A stretch of 64,000 nucleotides of DNA from Stigmatella aurantiaca DW4/3-1 (GTDB lineage: Bacteria > Myxococcota > Myxococcia > Myxococcales > Myxococcaceae): the NCBI RefSeq assembly GCF_000165485.1, contig NC_014623.1, forward strand, positions 10,000,893 to 10,064,892, in the 5' to 3' direction. The notes under the pieces were generated by a model, which worked only from the letters and a program-made list of their open reading frames with translations, did no database searches and was not told the origin of the DNA. Below are positions 8,846-17,920 of the stretch, piece after piece; the first letter of the stretch is position 1, and the number at the start of each line of letters is the position of its first letter. A program made the position numbers and the translations under genes.

Positions 8846-9886
8846 TCATTTCGGCCAGAAGGTCACCGCCCGAGCAGTCTCGGAACTCCAAACACGCTTG
8901 TTTCCCCGGTACATCCGGGGATGGCCCCCTGAATCGGAGAGCGAGATGAGCAGGTATGGCCCCCGGGTTCTCAAGCTCATCATGTCGTTGGGCCGGTACG
9001 GGTACGAGGGCAGGGCCACCACCTTGCCCCGCTCCAGCCGCCGGACGAGGCCCGTGGCCAGCATGTCGTTTCCGAACGGCGTGCCCCACACGGCCAGCGA
9101 ATGGGAGCCACTCTTGAACTCCGCCCACTGTCCCTCGGGCTGATCGGGCGACAGCTCATAGAGCTGGTCGAGCACCCCATCCTCCTCGATGTCCCGTGCC
9201 TCGAAGCGAGGATCCAGCGCACGGATGGATCGCTCACCGAGCTCCTTGCGAAGCTCCAGGGCCGCGGTGCCCAGAACCTCGGACGAGGCCTTCACCTCCA
9301 GCCGTGTCCACTTGCCCTCCTGGAAGGCGAAGCCCAAGGCCCTCAATGGCGTCTTGCCGCCGCCCACACCGCGAGCCCGCCCCGTCCCATCCAGTTCCAC
9401 CACGCGGGAAGGTGCCTGCTCTTCCACGGCGGCGCCTTGAAGGCTGAGCCCCAGCAACCGGCCCTGGGCGTCGAACCCGTACTCGATGAGCTCGCCCTCC
9501 GGGGGCAACGGCAACTCCTGGGCCTCGCCCGTGACCAGGTCCACGAGAAACAGCCGGTCCCGGAACGCCTGCGAGGGAAAGGGCTCGGGGAAGGTGGGCT
9601 TGCCCACCACGGGCATGCTGACCGCTCCTCGCCAGAACCGCACGGCGCCGCGCTTGCCATCCTGGCTCAGCGCGGTGCTGCCGCCCTGGCAGCCCGCCGG
9701 CAGACGCACGAGCACCTGGCTTGCCGAGGAGAGGGGCTCGAACTTCCGCCACTCGCACGCCCCTTCCACCGGTTCCAGCACCGAGAGCGTGGTCTCGGCC
9801 GTGGGAAGGGCAGGGGCTGCCGCGCCCCCCGGGAGCACGGGCGCCAGCAGGGCCGCGGCGAGCAGGGGAAATCGAAGTGTCTTCAC
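8846..9886 (-). CDS. Secreted hypothetical protein
   Basis: This 346-residue protein starts with GTG at 9886, with GGAAGGG about 6 nt upstream. It has a clear signal peptide (LLAAALLAPVLPGGAAA). The mature protein is probably beta-rich, with repeating phrases such as VSMPVVGKPTFPEPF and ELPLPPEGELIEYGF, and resembles a short beta-propeller or WD40-like periplasmic protein without a motif I can name. It contains the acidic loop DIEEDGVLDQL, which looks like a calcium-binding turn. It lies 22 bp after the glycosyltransferase gene in the same direction, so it may be the last gene of the VanW/GT operon. Function unknown. Confidence 0.75.
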   Translation of the reverse strand: MKTLRFPLLAAALLAPVLPGGAAAPALPTAETTLSVLEPVEGACEWRKFEPLSSASQVLVRLPAGCQGGSTALSQDGKRGAVRFWRGAVSMPVVGKPTFPEPFPSQAFRDRLFLVDLVTGEAQELPLPPEGELIEYGFDAQGRLLGLSLQGAAVEEQAPSRVVELDGTGRARGVGGGKTPLRALGFAFQEGKWTRLEVKASSEVLGTAALELRKELGERSIRALDPRFEARDIEEDGVLDQLYELSPDQPEGQWAEFKSGSHSLAVWGTPFGNDMLATGLVRRLERGKVVALPSYPYRPNDMMSLRTRGPYLLISLSDSGGHPRMYRGNKRVWSSETARAVTFWPK

Positions 9887-9908
9887 GGTGCACCCTTCCG
9901 CAGCGCCA

Positions 9909-10961
9909 TCATGTCCTGCTCAACGCATCCAATTCCATGACCAGGGCGGCCACGTTGCCGCGCGGCACCGTGAGGCAGTCGTGGAAGCCCGCGGCGCGAT
10001 CCGTGGCAATGACCGGAATGCCCCGCGCGACCGCCAGCGCCACCTCGGGCGGATGGCTCTCACACCAGGATGGGGCGAGCACCACGTCCACGCCGCGCAG
10101 GGTCCGCAGCACCTGCTCCGTCACTTGCTGGACGCGAGGGTGCTTCAGCACCGCCACATCCGTCCCCTCGGTGGGCCGCACCCAGAGGCGCCACTCTGGC
10201 CGCGCATCCAGCGCCGCCAGCGCCTCCCTCAAGCCCCCTCGGGCGAGCGCGGGCCCCGCGAGCAACGCCACCGGAGACGCCTCCTTCTGCGCGGCCTCAC
10301 CCTCCGGGACCTCCCTGGCGGGAAGGTACAAGTCGTGGATCCGTTCGGAGGCGTATCCGTCCAGCAGCAACCGCTCGCGGTTGAACGCGCTGCGGACCCA
10401 GCATTCATCGGCCAGCACCCGCTCGGCCTCCTGCCTCGCCACATCCTCGGCGGAGGCCCGGTGGTTGCGCAGGAAGGACTCCTCCGGATGCCGGAGCGCG
10501 GCCTCATCGAGGTCCGCATGCAGGACCCTCAAGGAGGGCAGATCCTCGATCAACACGCAGCGCGCGCCCTGGCGCCGGGCCACGGCGAACAGCTCTCGCG
10601 CACAGAGGGAGGGCGCAATCACCGTCTCAAGGCCCTTGGGAAGCAGCGCCGCCGCGGCCTGCGCCACTTGCCGCCGCAGTGCGAAGCGGGCCCGGAAGGA
10701 CGCCGCCGCCGAGCGCGCCCCGAACCGGAGGCCCGCCTCCACGGCCCACCACCCCGGAAGGCCCCAGACGCGGCCCCCCTCCGGAACCGGGAGCGTCCGC
10801 CTCCGCCACGCTCCGCGCAGCCGGGAAGGCAAGAGTCTCCATCTCGCGGGCGCGGCGGGCAGCGCCCACGGCGCCAGCACCTCTGCCTGGCCCCACCTCT
10901 CCATCAGCGTGGCGAGCTGTCCAAGCCAGGGCGCGGGCTCTGGCACGAGGATGAGGTTCAT
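9909..10961 (-). CDS. Putative glycosyltransferase (GT-B fold, GT4-like)
   Basis: This 350-residue protein has the two-domain outline of GT-B enzymes. The N-terminal half begins with a beta strand (NLILVPEPAPWLGQL). The C-terminal half has VALLAGPALARGGLREAL, and ends with a donor-site-like segment LAPSWCESHPPEVALAVARGIPVIATDRAAGF, in which E-x-H-P-P-E matches the E-x7-E type sugar-nucleotide motif. No membrane segment is seen, so it probably acts in the cytoplasm. Its ATG overlaps the stop of the VanW gene (ATGA). This suggests a linked role in building a cell-surface polymer or glycoprotein. Substrate unknown. Confidence 0.7.
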   Translation of the reverse strand: MNLILVPEPAPWLGQLATLMERWGQAEVLAPWALPAAPARWRLLPSRLRGAWRRRTLPVPEGGRVWGLPGWWAVEAGLRFGARSAAASFRARFALRRQVAQAAAALLPKGLETVIAPSLCARELFAVARRQGARCVLIEDLPSLRVLHADLDEAALRHPEESFLRNHRASAEDVARQEAERVLADECWVRSAFNRERLLLDGYASERIHDLYLPAREVPEGEAAQKEASPVALLAGPALARGGLREALAALDARPEWRLWVRPTEGTDVAVLKHPRVQQVTEQVLRTLRGVDVVLAPSWCESHPPEVALAVARGIPVIATDRAAGFHDCLTVPRGNVAALVMELDALSRT

Positions 10962-11857
10962 GGCTCACGCCCCTCCGCGCCGGGCACATCGACCCGCGCA
11001 TGGCACCCGGCCTCTCCACACGTCAGACAGGTCTGCTGGCGGGCCTCGGGACTCAGCAGACGCCGCCGGTTCTCCGCGATGACGCGCTCTTCCAGCAACG
11101 CGCCGGTCTTCGCGTCCTCTACCCGGCGCACGATGCGGTTGGTGCGCACGGGCCCTTCGGGCGTCTCCTCCAGCGCATCGTCCACGGACCACAACCGGGA
11201 CCGCGTTTTCGGAGGCCCCTCCGCGTGCACGGTGAGCCGCAGGCTCCCCTCCTGGACGCGGGCCCCGAGCCGCACCGGCCCCTCTCGGGGCGCCACCACC
11301 ACATCCACGTAGGGCCAGAACACCGTGGCATCCAATCCCCACAGCGCCCCTTCCGGGGGAGGCACGGCCTCCATCGTGTGCCCATGGCGCTCCAGGATGT
11401 ACCACCCCTGTCGCGCGGCCAGCTCGAAGAGGGCATTGGCCAACAGGCAGATCCCACCGCCCACGGAGGGCGTGAGACACCCACCGCTCAGCGACAGCCC
11501 ATGCCGGTAGCCCGCGCGCTCCGTCAGCCGCCCGAGCGTGCGCCAGAAGGACAAGGGCCGCCGGGGCGTGAGCAGCAACCCGTCAAAGGCCGGTGCGGCG
11601 AGCTGGACGTTGTGGCGCTTGCCCGCCTCCAGCAGGGGATCCGCCCCCGGGTCCGTGCGAGCCAGGTCCACGCGAAGCGAGGCCCGGAGAACGCCCATCC
11701 CCCGCGCGGGCGCCAGGAGCGGACGCGGCCAACGCTCGGGCATCGCGGCCCAGGCGGCCAAGCGGTTCGCCTGAAGCGCGAGCTGCTTGCTCCGCCGCCA
11801 CAGCAGCGAGGACGGCGATAGGGTGACAAGGCGAGGGGCCACGACCGGCAAAGTCAT
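10958..11857 (-). CDS. VanW family protein
   Basis: This 299-residue protein matches VanW (PF04294). It contains the core SLSGGCLTPSVGGGICLLANALF, and the GGGIC-x2-AN stretch corresponds to the family's GGGLC-x-LSN. The VanW fold is YkuD-like in some comparisons, and its biochemical role is not settled. It is linked to cell-wall or surface functions and named from vancomycin-resistance clusters. Unusual here is a C-terminal tail with QTCLTCGEAGCHA, a four-Cys/His cluster that could bind a metal. It starts the leftward operon with the glycosyltransferase and the secreted protein. It has no signal peptide. Confidence 0.85.
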   Translation of the reverse strand: MTLPVVAPRLVTLSPSSLLWRRSKQLALQANRLAAWAAMPERWPRPLLAPARGMGVLRASLRVDLARTDPGADPLLEAGKRHNVQLAAPAFDGLLLTPRRPLSFWRTLGRLTERAGYRHGLSLSGGCLTPSVGGGICLLANALFELAARQGWYILERHGHTMEAVPPPEGALWGLDATVFWPYVDVVVAPREGPVRLGARVQEGSLRLTVHAEGPPKTRSRLWSVDDALEETPEGPVRTNRIVRRVEDAKTGALLEERVIAENRRRLLSPEARQQTCLTCGEAGCHARVDVPGAEGREP

Positions 11858-12007
11858 ACTCCACTTTCACTGCAAATGGGTTGCCACCCACGCCCAACCT
11901 CAGCGGCCCAGGGCCCTTCACGCACGCTCCCGCGACTCCTGGGGACGTGGACGCCGCAGGATTCGCGTTGATAGCGTCCAGTGGCCTTCAGGGGAGGGCC
12001 TCATGCG

Positions 12008-12211
12008 ATGGCTCCAAGCAGGAAGGCGGATGCTTGCACTGCACTGGCCGGATGCCCCTCTGAGTTCGGCAAGGAAGGCCGCATCTCCAAGGCCGTGCAC
12101 AAGGATACGCAGGGGCAGCTTGTCATCAAGCGCTGCACGGAGGGGCGGCGCAAGGAGGTATGCGAAGGCCCCCATAGGGATCCCGACAAGTGCCGCGAGT
12201 GCGGCGGATGA
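12008..12211 (+). CDS. Small Cys-rich protein preceding a Cys-rich secreted protein
   Basis: This frame of 67 residues has its ATG at 12008, 9 nt after GGGGAGGG (11991-11998). A nearer ATG at 12003 lies in another frame and a longer in-frame start exists at 11981. The product has six Cys (for example ACTALAGC, RCTEGRRKEVC, DKCRECGG) and a basic middle. No signal peptide is clear. Its TGA overlaps the ATG of the next gene (ATGA at 12208), so the two are coupled. The arrangement of a small Cys-rich product followed by a large Cys-rich secreted protein is seen again at 52946-54266. Function unknown. Confidence 0.5.
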   Translation: MAPSRKADACTALAGCPSEFGKEGRISKAVHKDTQGQLVIKRCTEGRRKEVCEGPHRDPDKCRECGG

Positions 12212-13018
12212 ACAGGAGCGCCCTCATCGGCATCTGCGCGGGGATGCTGCTTCCGCTCCCGCTGGTGCTGCTGCTGGGAGGACTCCTTCAACCCCGTATC
12301 GCCCCCTCTGGGCTGCCTCTATGAGTTCCGGTATGGGCATGCCTCCTGCATCGACAGCCAGTGCACCACGGATGCGCAGTGCCCAGAAGGTCAGATGTGC
12401 GGCACACTGGCCACGGAGGACCCTGGACCGCTCGTGCGCCTCTGCATCCCCCTCGGTGTGCGGCAAGAAGGCGAAGGCTGTTTCAAAGTTTCAGCGGACC
12501 AGAAGGGCGCTTGTGCGGCAGGACTTCTTTGTGGTGGCAGGGATCATTGGTGCTCCCGCCCATGCCGCCTGGGCACTCCGGCAGCATGTCCCGAAGGCTT
12601 CTTCTGCGCGGACACCCCTCCCCAGCCCCTGTGCCTGCCGACCTGCGAGAAACGAGGCTGTGCCCCAGGCGAGCAGTGCATCCAGTTCGGTGATGGCGCG
12701 TCCATCTGCGCGCATGTGTACGGCACCGACTGCCAACAATCACCTTGTCCCGAAGGCCAGCGATGCACGGTGCGCACGGACCCACCGCAGCCAGGAAAAG
12801 CGTGGATGCGCTGTGTCGCGGAGTGCGGCCAGGATCATCCCCCGTGCGCCGATGGCATGGTGTGTGATGACTGGCAATGCGTCCCTCGCTGTGATCCCCA
12901 AGGGTCCGCCGTCTGCGCCGAGGGGTTCCGATGCCGGCAACCCTGGCCAGACGCTCCCTTTGCCTGTCATCCCGATTGGGCAATGACCGGCCCTTCGTCC
13001 AGCTCACCCGCTCCGTGA
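12208..13018 (+). pseudogene. Cys-rich secreted protein, apparent frameshift after signal peptide
   Basis: From 12208 the frame encodes a hydrophobic leader (MLLPLPLVLLLGGLL) and stops at about 12322. The remainder is in the next frame, open to 13018. It carries some 26 cysteines in repeats of the kind CTTDAQCPEGQMC, CPEGFFC, CAPGEQC and CPEGQRC, like EB/Dickkopf-type disulfide modules. No ATG, GTG or TTG of the second frame lies between the stop near 12209 and the internal ATG at 12395. The Cys repeats begin upstream of that ATG, so 12395 is unlikely to be the true start. One extra base somewhere around 12270-12320 would join leader and body. This may be a real mutation or a sequencing error. 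The paralogue at 53148 is intact. Confidence 0.6.
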
Positions 13019-15190
13019 CGCCGGTGCCCGAACCACCCGCACCGGCACCCCGCTGAACGCGGCATTGCCACAGAGCGCGTCCACCCGCTGCTCGTCCGTG
13101 AGATCATTGAGGCTCGCGCCCGCGTGCTCCACCGCCACCTTGAGCCGTGTCCCTTTGCGCCCGTGCCCATAGCCATGCGGCAGGCTCACCACGCCCTGCA
13201 TCACCTCGTCCGTCACCACCACCGGCACGGACACCTCTCCCGCCCGCGACGTCACCACGGCCTCGTCTCCCTCTCCCAGTCCCGCCGCCTTCGCATCCTC
13301 CGGGTGGATCATCAGCGTGCAGCGCGTCTTGCCCGTCATCAGCTTGGGCACGTTGTGCATCCACGAGTTGTTGTCCCGCAGGTGCCTCCGGCCGATCAGC
13401 AGCAGTTCGCCCTGTCCTGGCACCACCGCCCCTTCCAGCATCTCCCGCAGCCGCTTCACGTCCTCCACGAACGGCGCGGGCGCCAGGAGGATGCGGCGGT
13501 CCTTCGTCTGCAACCGTCCCGGCAGGCTCGGCTTCAGCGGCCCCAGGTCCACCCCGTGCGGCGCCCGCCGGAGCGCCGACAGGCTCAGGCTCCCGCGCAG
13601 CCCCCGCGCGCGCACCCCATAGGGCCCCGTGCGCAATCCCACCTCCAGGATGCCCTCCGGCCCCAGCCGCCGCAGCGCCTGGAACGCCAGCTCTCCCCGC
13701 AGGCGCCGGCCCTTGCGCAGCACCTCCAGCCGGTGCTGAAGCGCCTGGAGGATCCGCCAGTCGTGCATCGCCCGGGGCCCGGGGTCGAACAGCGGGGGCG
13801 CGTACCGGGCGGTGTTCCTCACGGCGAACACGTGAAACACCACGTCGTACTGGCTCCGCTCCAGGGCCGAGGGGGGCGGCAGGATGAAGTGCGCGTGCCG
13901 CGTCGTCTCGTTGAGGTAGGGGTCCAGGCACACCATGAAGTCCAGCGACGACAACGCCTGCTCCAGCCGTCCGCCGTTGGGCGTGGAGAGCACCGGGTTG
14001 CCCGCCACCGTCACCAGCGCGCGGATCTGGCCCTCGCCCTGGGTGAGAATCTCATCGGCCAGCGTGGCCACGGGCAACTCCCCCGAGAACTCCGGCAGCC
14101 CCCGCACCCGGCTCTTCCATCGGCCAAAGGCGCCCCGGCCCATCCTCATGGCCCGGACCCCTCCCACCACATCGAACGCGGGACGGGTGAACAGCGCCCC
14201 GCCCACACGGTCGAAGTTGCCGCTCACGATGTTCAGGGTGTTGATGAGCCACTGGCACAGCCCGCCGAAGGCCTGGGTGGACACCCCCACGCGCCCGTAA
14301 CAGACCGCCGTCTCCGAGCGGGCGAAGGCCTCCGCCACCCGGCGAATGGTCTCCGCGGGCACCCCCGTGGCACCCGCCACCCGCTCCGGTGGGAAATCCG
14401 CGGCCAGCGCGCGCACCGTCTCCAGCCCCTCGGTCATCTCCTCCAGACGCCCCAACCGGGGCGCCTTCAGCACCTCATGGAGCACCGCGAACAGGAACAG
14501 GGCATCGGTGCCCGGGCGGATGAAGAGGTGCTCGTCCGCGATGTTCGCCGTCTCCGTCCGGCGCGGATCCACCACCACCACCTTCCCCCCACGCTGCTGA
14601 ATGGCCCGGAGCCGTGTCCGCACGTCTGGCACCGTCATCAAGCTGCCATTGGAGGCCAACGGGTTGGCGCCCAGCATGAGCAGGTACTGGGTGTGATCCA
14701 GGTCCGGAATGGGGATGAGCAACTGGTGGCCAAACATCAGGTGCGAGGCCAGGTGGTGCGGCAACTGATCCATGGAGGTGGCGCTGTACTTGTTGCGCGA
14801 ACCCAGGGCGCGCAGGAAGCCCGGCACGAAGAGCAGCACCCCCATGTTGTGCGAGCCCGGGTTGCCCAGGTACGTGGCCACCGACTCCCTGCCGTGTGCC
14901 CGCTGCGTCTCGTAGAGCCGTCGCGCCACCTCGTCCAGCGCCTCCTCCCACGAGACCTGCTCCCATCCGCTCGCGGTGCGCTTCATCGGGTGGCGCAGCC
15001 GGTCCGGGTCCTCGTGCAAGTCCTTGAGCGCCACCGCCTTGGGGCAGATGTGTCCCCGGCTGAAAGGATCCTCGGTGTCCCCGCGGATGGAGGTGATGCG
15101 GCCTCCTTCCACTTCGATGCGAATCCCACACATGGCCTCACAAAGGTTGCATGCGCGGAAGTGAGTCTGTGTTCCGGAGGTGGGCGCCAT
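13004..15190 (-). CDS. Molybdopterin-dependent oxidoreductase (DMSO reductase superfamily)
   Basis: This 728-residue protein has an N-terminal iron-sulfur site CNLCEAMC with a later GHICPK (Cys 14, 17, 21 and 49), which should bind one 4Fe-4S cluster. The Mo-bisMGD domains follow, with the typical LGANPLASNGS, GGKVVVVDPRRTETA and FIRPGTDALFL, and a C-terminal dinucleotide-binding domain. ATG at 15190 is preferred over one 24 bases upstream because the Fe-S motif then sits at the usual distance. No Tat signal is visible, so it is probably cytoplasmic. It resembles FdhF/NasA-like or biotin-sulfoxide reductase relatives, but the substrate is unknown. Its 3' end overlaps the convergent Cys-rich gene by 15 bp. 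Confidence 0.92.
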   Translation of the reverse strand: MAPTSGTQTHFRACNLCEAMCGIRIEVEGGRITSIRGDTEDPFSRGHICPKAVALKDLHEDPDRLRHPMKRTASGWEQVSWEEALDEVARRLYETQRAHGRESVATYLGNPGSHNMGVLLFVPGFLRALGSRNKYSATSMDQLPHHLASHLMFGHQLLIPIPDLDHTQYLLMLGANPLASNGSLMTVPDVRTRLRAIQQRGGKVVVVDPRRTETANIADEHLFIRPGTDALFLFAVLHEVLKAPRLGRLEEMTEGLETVRALAADFPPERVAGATGVPAETIRRVAEAFARSETAVCYGRVGVSTQAFGGLCQWLINTLNIVSGNFDRVGGALFTRPAFDVVGGVRAMRMGRGAFGRWKSRVRGLPEFSGELPVATLADEILTQGEGQIRALVTVAGNPVLSTPNGGRLEQALSSLDFMVCLDPYLNETTRHAHFILPPPSALERSQYDVVFHVFAVRNTARYAPPLFDPGPRAMHDWRILQALQHRLEVLRKGRRLRGELAFQALRRLGPEGILEVGLRTGPYGVRARGLRGSLSLSALRRAPHGVDLGPLKPSLPGRLQTKDRRILLAPAPFVEDVKRLREMLEGAVVPGQGELLLIGRRHLRDNNSWMHNVPKLMTGKTRCTLMIHPEDAKAAGLGEGDEAVVTSRAGEVSVPVVVTDEVMQGVVSLPHGYGHGRKGTRLKVAVEHAGASLNDLTDEQRVDALCGNAAFSGVPVRVVRAPASRSG

Positions 15191-15275
15191 GGGCCAGAGC
15201 CTACCCCCGCGCATGGGCTCCCGGAAAAGAGGCTAGAGTCGAAGCTCCCGTATTCGAGTCCCCCGGGGGTATTTC

Positions 15276-17885
15276 ATGCCGTATCCATTGAGCAAAACCC
15301 AGGTTCTCATCGCCGCGCTGCTGTGGGTGGTGGCGTGCTCACCTTCCAACGCGCCCGAGGCACCGCTCGGCGCGGCCCGCTTCGTCGTCGCCACGCACCG
15401 AGCCCTCGCCCCGGAGGACGTCACGCGCGTGGAAGTCACCGTGCAGGCCGAAGACGTGCCCCCCATCTTGCTGCCCCTTCAGAAAGAGGGCGAGGTGTGG
15501 GTCGGGCTCCTGAGCGCGGTGCGCGCCGGCACGGGCCGCAGCTTCCGCGCCGAGGCCTTCGATGTCACGGGCCTCAAGCGCTACGAGGGCGCGCTGTCTG
15601 GCGTCACCATCGTGGAGGGCGAGACCGTCCAGGTGAGCATCCTCGCCCAGGAGGTCCAACGGCCCGTCCCCTTCGAGAACGAGTCCCCGCTCATCGACTC
15701 GCTCGTCGTCACCCGGCCCACGGTGCAGCCGGGCGGCACGGTGACCGTCCGCGCCGCCGCACATGACCCCAACCCCGGGGACACCGTGACCGCCGCGTGG
15801 ACCGCCACCGGAGGCTCCTTCGGCACGCCCTCTGCCCTGGAGTCCACCTGGACGGCCCCCGCCACGCAAGGCACCGTGACGCTGACGCTCACCGTGACGG
15901 ATGCCCGCGGCGCCGCGTCCACCCTCAGCTTCACCCTCCAGGTCGAAGAGAGCACGACGGTGGGCGAGGGCAGCGCCGACGTCACCGTGCGCTTCAACAC
16001 CTGGCCCCGGGTCAACGCCCTGAGCGCCGTGCCCGCCCAGGTACGCCCGAACCAGCCGCTCACCGTCACCGCGCTCGCCGAGGATGTGGACACCGCGCCC
16101 GGGACGCTCTCCTACGCCTGGACGGCGAGCTGTGCCGGCACCTGGAGCGCTTCCCAATCGCGGGTGGCCCAGTTCACCCCCACCGCGCAGCCCGCGCAGA
16201 CCACCTGCAACAACTGCCAGCTCACCGTCACCGTCTCGGACGGACAGGGCGGCGCCACCACGGGCACCCTGGGCATCTGCGTGGGCCAGCCCCCGGTGCT
16301 CCAGGTCCTGCCCTACATCGAGAGCAGCTCGCAGTCGTCGGCCATCGTGGGGCCGGGCGACCTGGTGACCTTCCGGGTGACGGGCGCCGACGCGAACCAG
16401 CAATCCCTGAGCTTCGCCTGGTCGGGCCCGGGCGTGCTCAGCGCCCCCACCTCTCCGGGAGCCAACACGAGCGAGATCCTCTGGACGGCCCCCTCCTGTC
16501 TGCCCCCGGCGCCCCACGGTGTGACGGTGACGGTGACCAACACCTCGGGGCTCTCCGGCGCCCAGCGCCTCCCCTTCCAGTGGACGGGCCCCACCTGCAG
16601 CCAGGCGCCGTGCGCCTTCTCCATCGCCCCGCCGCAGAAGGCGCTCATCCTCAGCAACCACTGCCTGGTGGATGCGCCCGTGTTCATCCCCGAGGGCTTC
16701 CGCTTCGAGGGAACGGGGCACTCGCTCACGGCGGTGGATCCGCCGGGCGGCCACTTCCAAGGCGCCGTGCTCCGCAACCGCGGCAGCGAGGCCTACGTCC
16801 GCTCCGTCACCGTGAAGGCGCAGGGCATCCGGGACATCTGCTACAACGGAGCGCAGCGGCTGAGCGGCATCCTCTTCGAGGACGCCTCCGGCACCATCAC
16901 CAACACCCAGGTGGTGAACATCCGCAAGGCCGACGGGGCAAGCGGGTGCCAGGAGGGGACGGGCATCGAGGTGCGCGCCACCGGGGCCCGCGTGTCCCGC
17001 CCCTTCGTGGACGTCACCCAGAACCAAGTCTCAGGCCACCAGAAGACGGGCATCGCCGTGACGGGGCCCGTGGATGTCATCGTCGCCGGCAACACCGTGG
17101 AGGGCCGGGGCCCGCAGAACCAGATCGTCCAGCAGGGCATCCACATCAAGCTGGGGGCCCAGGGCGCGGTGCTGTACAACCAGGTCAACGGCCATGCCTA
17201 TGGCGGCGCGGATGACATCGCCCCCGGCATCCTCGTGACCGGCGGCGGCTACTACGGGGGTCCCCTCTGCGAGGGGCTCAACATCGAGGGCAACACGCTG
17301 GTGGGAAATGATCTCGGCATCTACCTCTCCCAGCTCGAGGCGAACGGCAACGCGCCCGCGACCCCCACGCACATCCGGGTGGCCTTCAACACGTTGAGCC
17401 ACGCCAGCGTGACCAACGGGTACGTCTACCAGGCCGCCATCGCGGATTCAGGGACCGGGAACATCATCACCTCCAACACCATCTCGGGCGCCGGGTACAA
17501 CCCCGCCACGCTGCCGGGGGCCACCTTCGCCGTGGACGTGCTGGCAAACTCCGCCTCGCGGCTGGCGTTCCTCACCGAGCCCCAGTCCGTGCCCGTGGGC
17601 GCGTGCTCGGGCAGCCTCACCGTGCAGAGCCAGGATGCGGCGGGCAACCTGTCCGTCCCCACTCCGGCCACGGCCTCCCTCACCGCCTCGGGCGACGCGG
17701 CCTCGGGCGTCACCTTCCACACCGACGCGGCATGCACGAGCGCCCCGGTGACGGCCCTGAACCTGAGCAACCCGCACGCGGAGGCGACGTTCTATTTCAG
17801 AGGCTCGCAGACGGGCACGGTGGGGGTGAGCGTCACCCTCGGCGCGCTCACCGCCTCCCAGTACCACGGTCTCTTCACCCCGTAG
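15276..17885 (+). CDS. Lipoprotein with Ig/PKD-like domains and right-handed beta-helix
   Basis: This 869-residue protein has a lipoprotein signal (LIAALLWVVACSP). It then has several Ig/PKD-like segments (about residues 30-430, for example TVTVRAAAHDPNPGDTVTA and SYAWTASCAG). A parallel beta-helix region (about 470-760) follows, with repeated turns such as TGIAVTGPVDVIVAGNTVEG and YNQVNGHAYGG, and a final Ig-like module. Beta-helix folds of this NosD/pectate-lyase type often bind or cut polysaccharides. It is surface or periplasmic. No catalytic residues can be assigned. It stands alone, ending 35 bp from the convergent trehalase gene with a hairpin between them. Confidence 0.8.
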   Translation: MPYPLSKTQVLIAALLWVVACSPSNAPEAPLGAARFVVATHRALAPEDVTRVEVTVQAEDVPPILLPLQKEGEVWVGLLSAVRAGTGRSFRAEAFDVTGLKRYEGALSGVTIVEGETVQVSILAQEVQRPVPFENESPLIDSLVVTRPTVQPGGTVTVRAAAHDPNPGDTVTAAWTATGGSFGTPSALESTWTAPATQGTVTLTLTVTDARGAASTLSFTLQVEESTTVGEGSADVTVRFNTWPRVNALSAVPAQVRPNQPLTVTALAEDVDTAPGTLSYAWTASCAGTWSASQSRVAQFTPTAQPAQTTCNNCQLTVTVSDGQGGATTGTLGICVGQPPVLQVLPYIESSSQSSAIVGPGDLVTFRVTGADANQQSLSFAWSGPGVLSAPTSPGANTSEILWTAPSCLPPAPHGVTVTVTNTSGLSGAQRLPFQWTGPTCSQAPCAFSIAPPQKALILSNHCLVDAPVFIPEGFRFEGTGHSLTAVDPPGGHFQGAVLRNRGSEAYVRSVTVKAQGIRDICYNGAQRLSGILFEDASGTITNTQVVNIRKADGASGCQEGTGIEVRATGARVSRPFVDVTQNQVSGHQKTGIAVTGPVDVIVAGNTVEGRGPQNQIVQQGIHIKLGAQGAVLYNQVNGHAYGGADDIAPGILVTGGGYYGGPLCEGLNIEGNTLVGNDLGIYLSQLEANGNAPATPTHIRVAFNTLSHASVTNGYVYQAAIADSGTGNIITSNTISGAGYNPATLPGATFAVDVLANSASRLAFLTEPQSVPVGACSGSLTVQSQDAAGNLSVPTPATASLTASGDAASGVTFHTDAACTSAPVTALNLSNPHAEATFYFRGSQTGTVGVSVTLGALTASQYHGLFTP

Positions 17886-17894
17886 GGTGGAGGA

Positions 17895-17914
17895 GGGGCG
17901 GCGCAGTCCGCCCC
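17895..17914. terminator. Hairpin between convergent genes
   Basis: GGGGCGG and CCGCCCC form a perfect 7-bp stem around the loop CGCAGT. It sits between the stop codons of the beta-helix lipoprotein and the trehalase, where a bidirectional terminator is expected. No T tract follows, so the call rests on position and stem strength. Confidence 0.5.
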
Positions 17915-17920
17915 TGTGGC

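Noticed and set aside
13124-15766. 880-codon plus frame opposite the molybdopterin enzyme
   Set aside because: Shadow of the well-supported minus-strand enzyme with Fe-S and Mo motifs.
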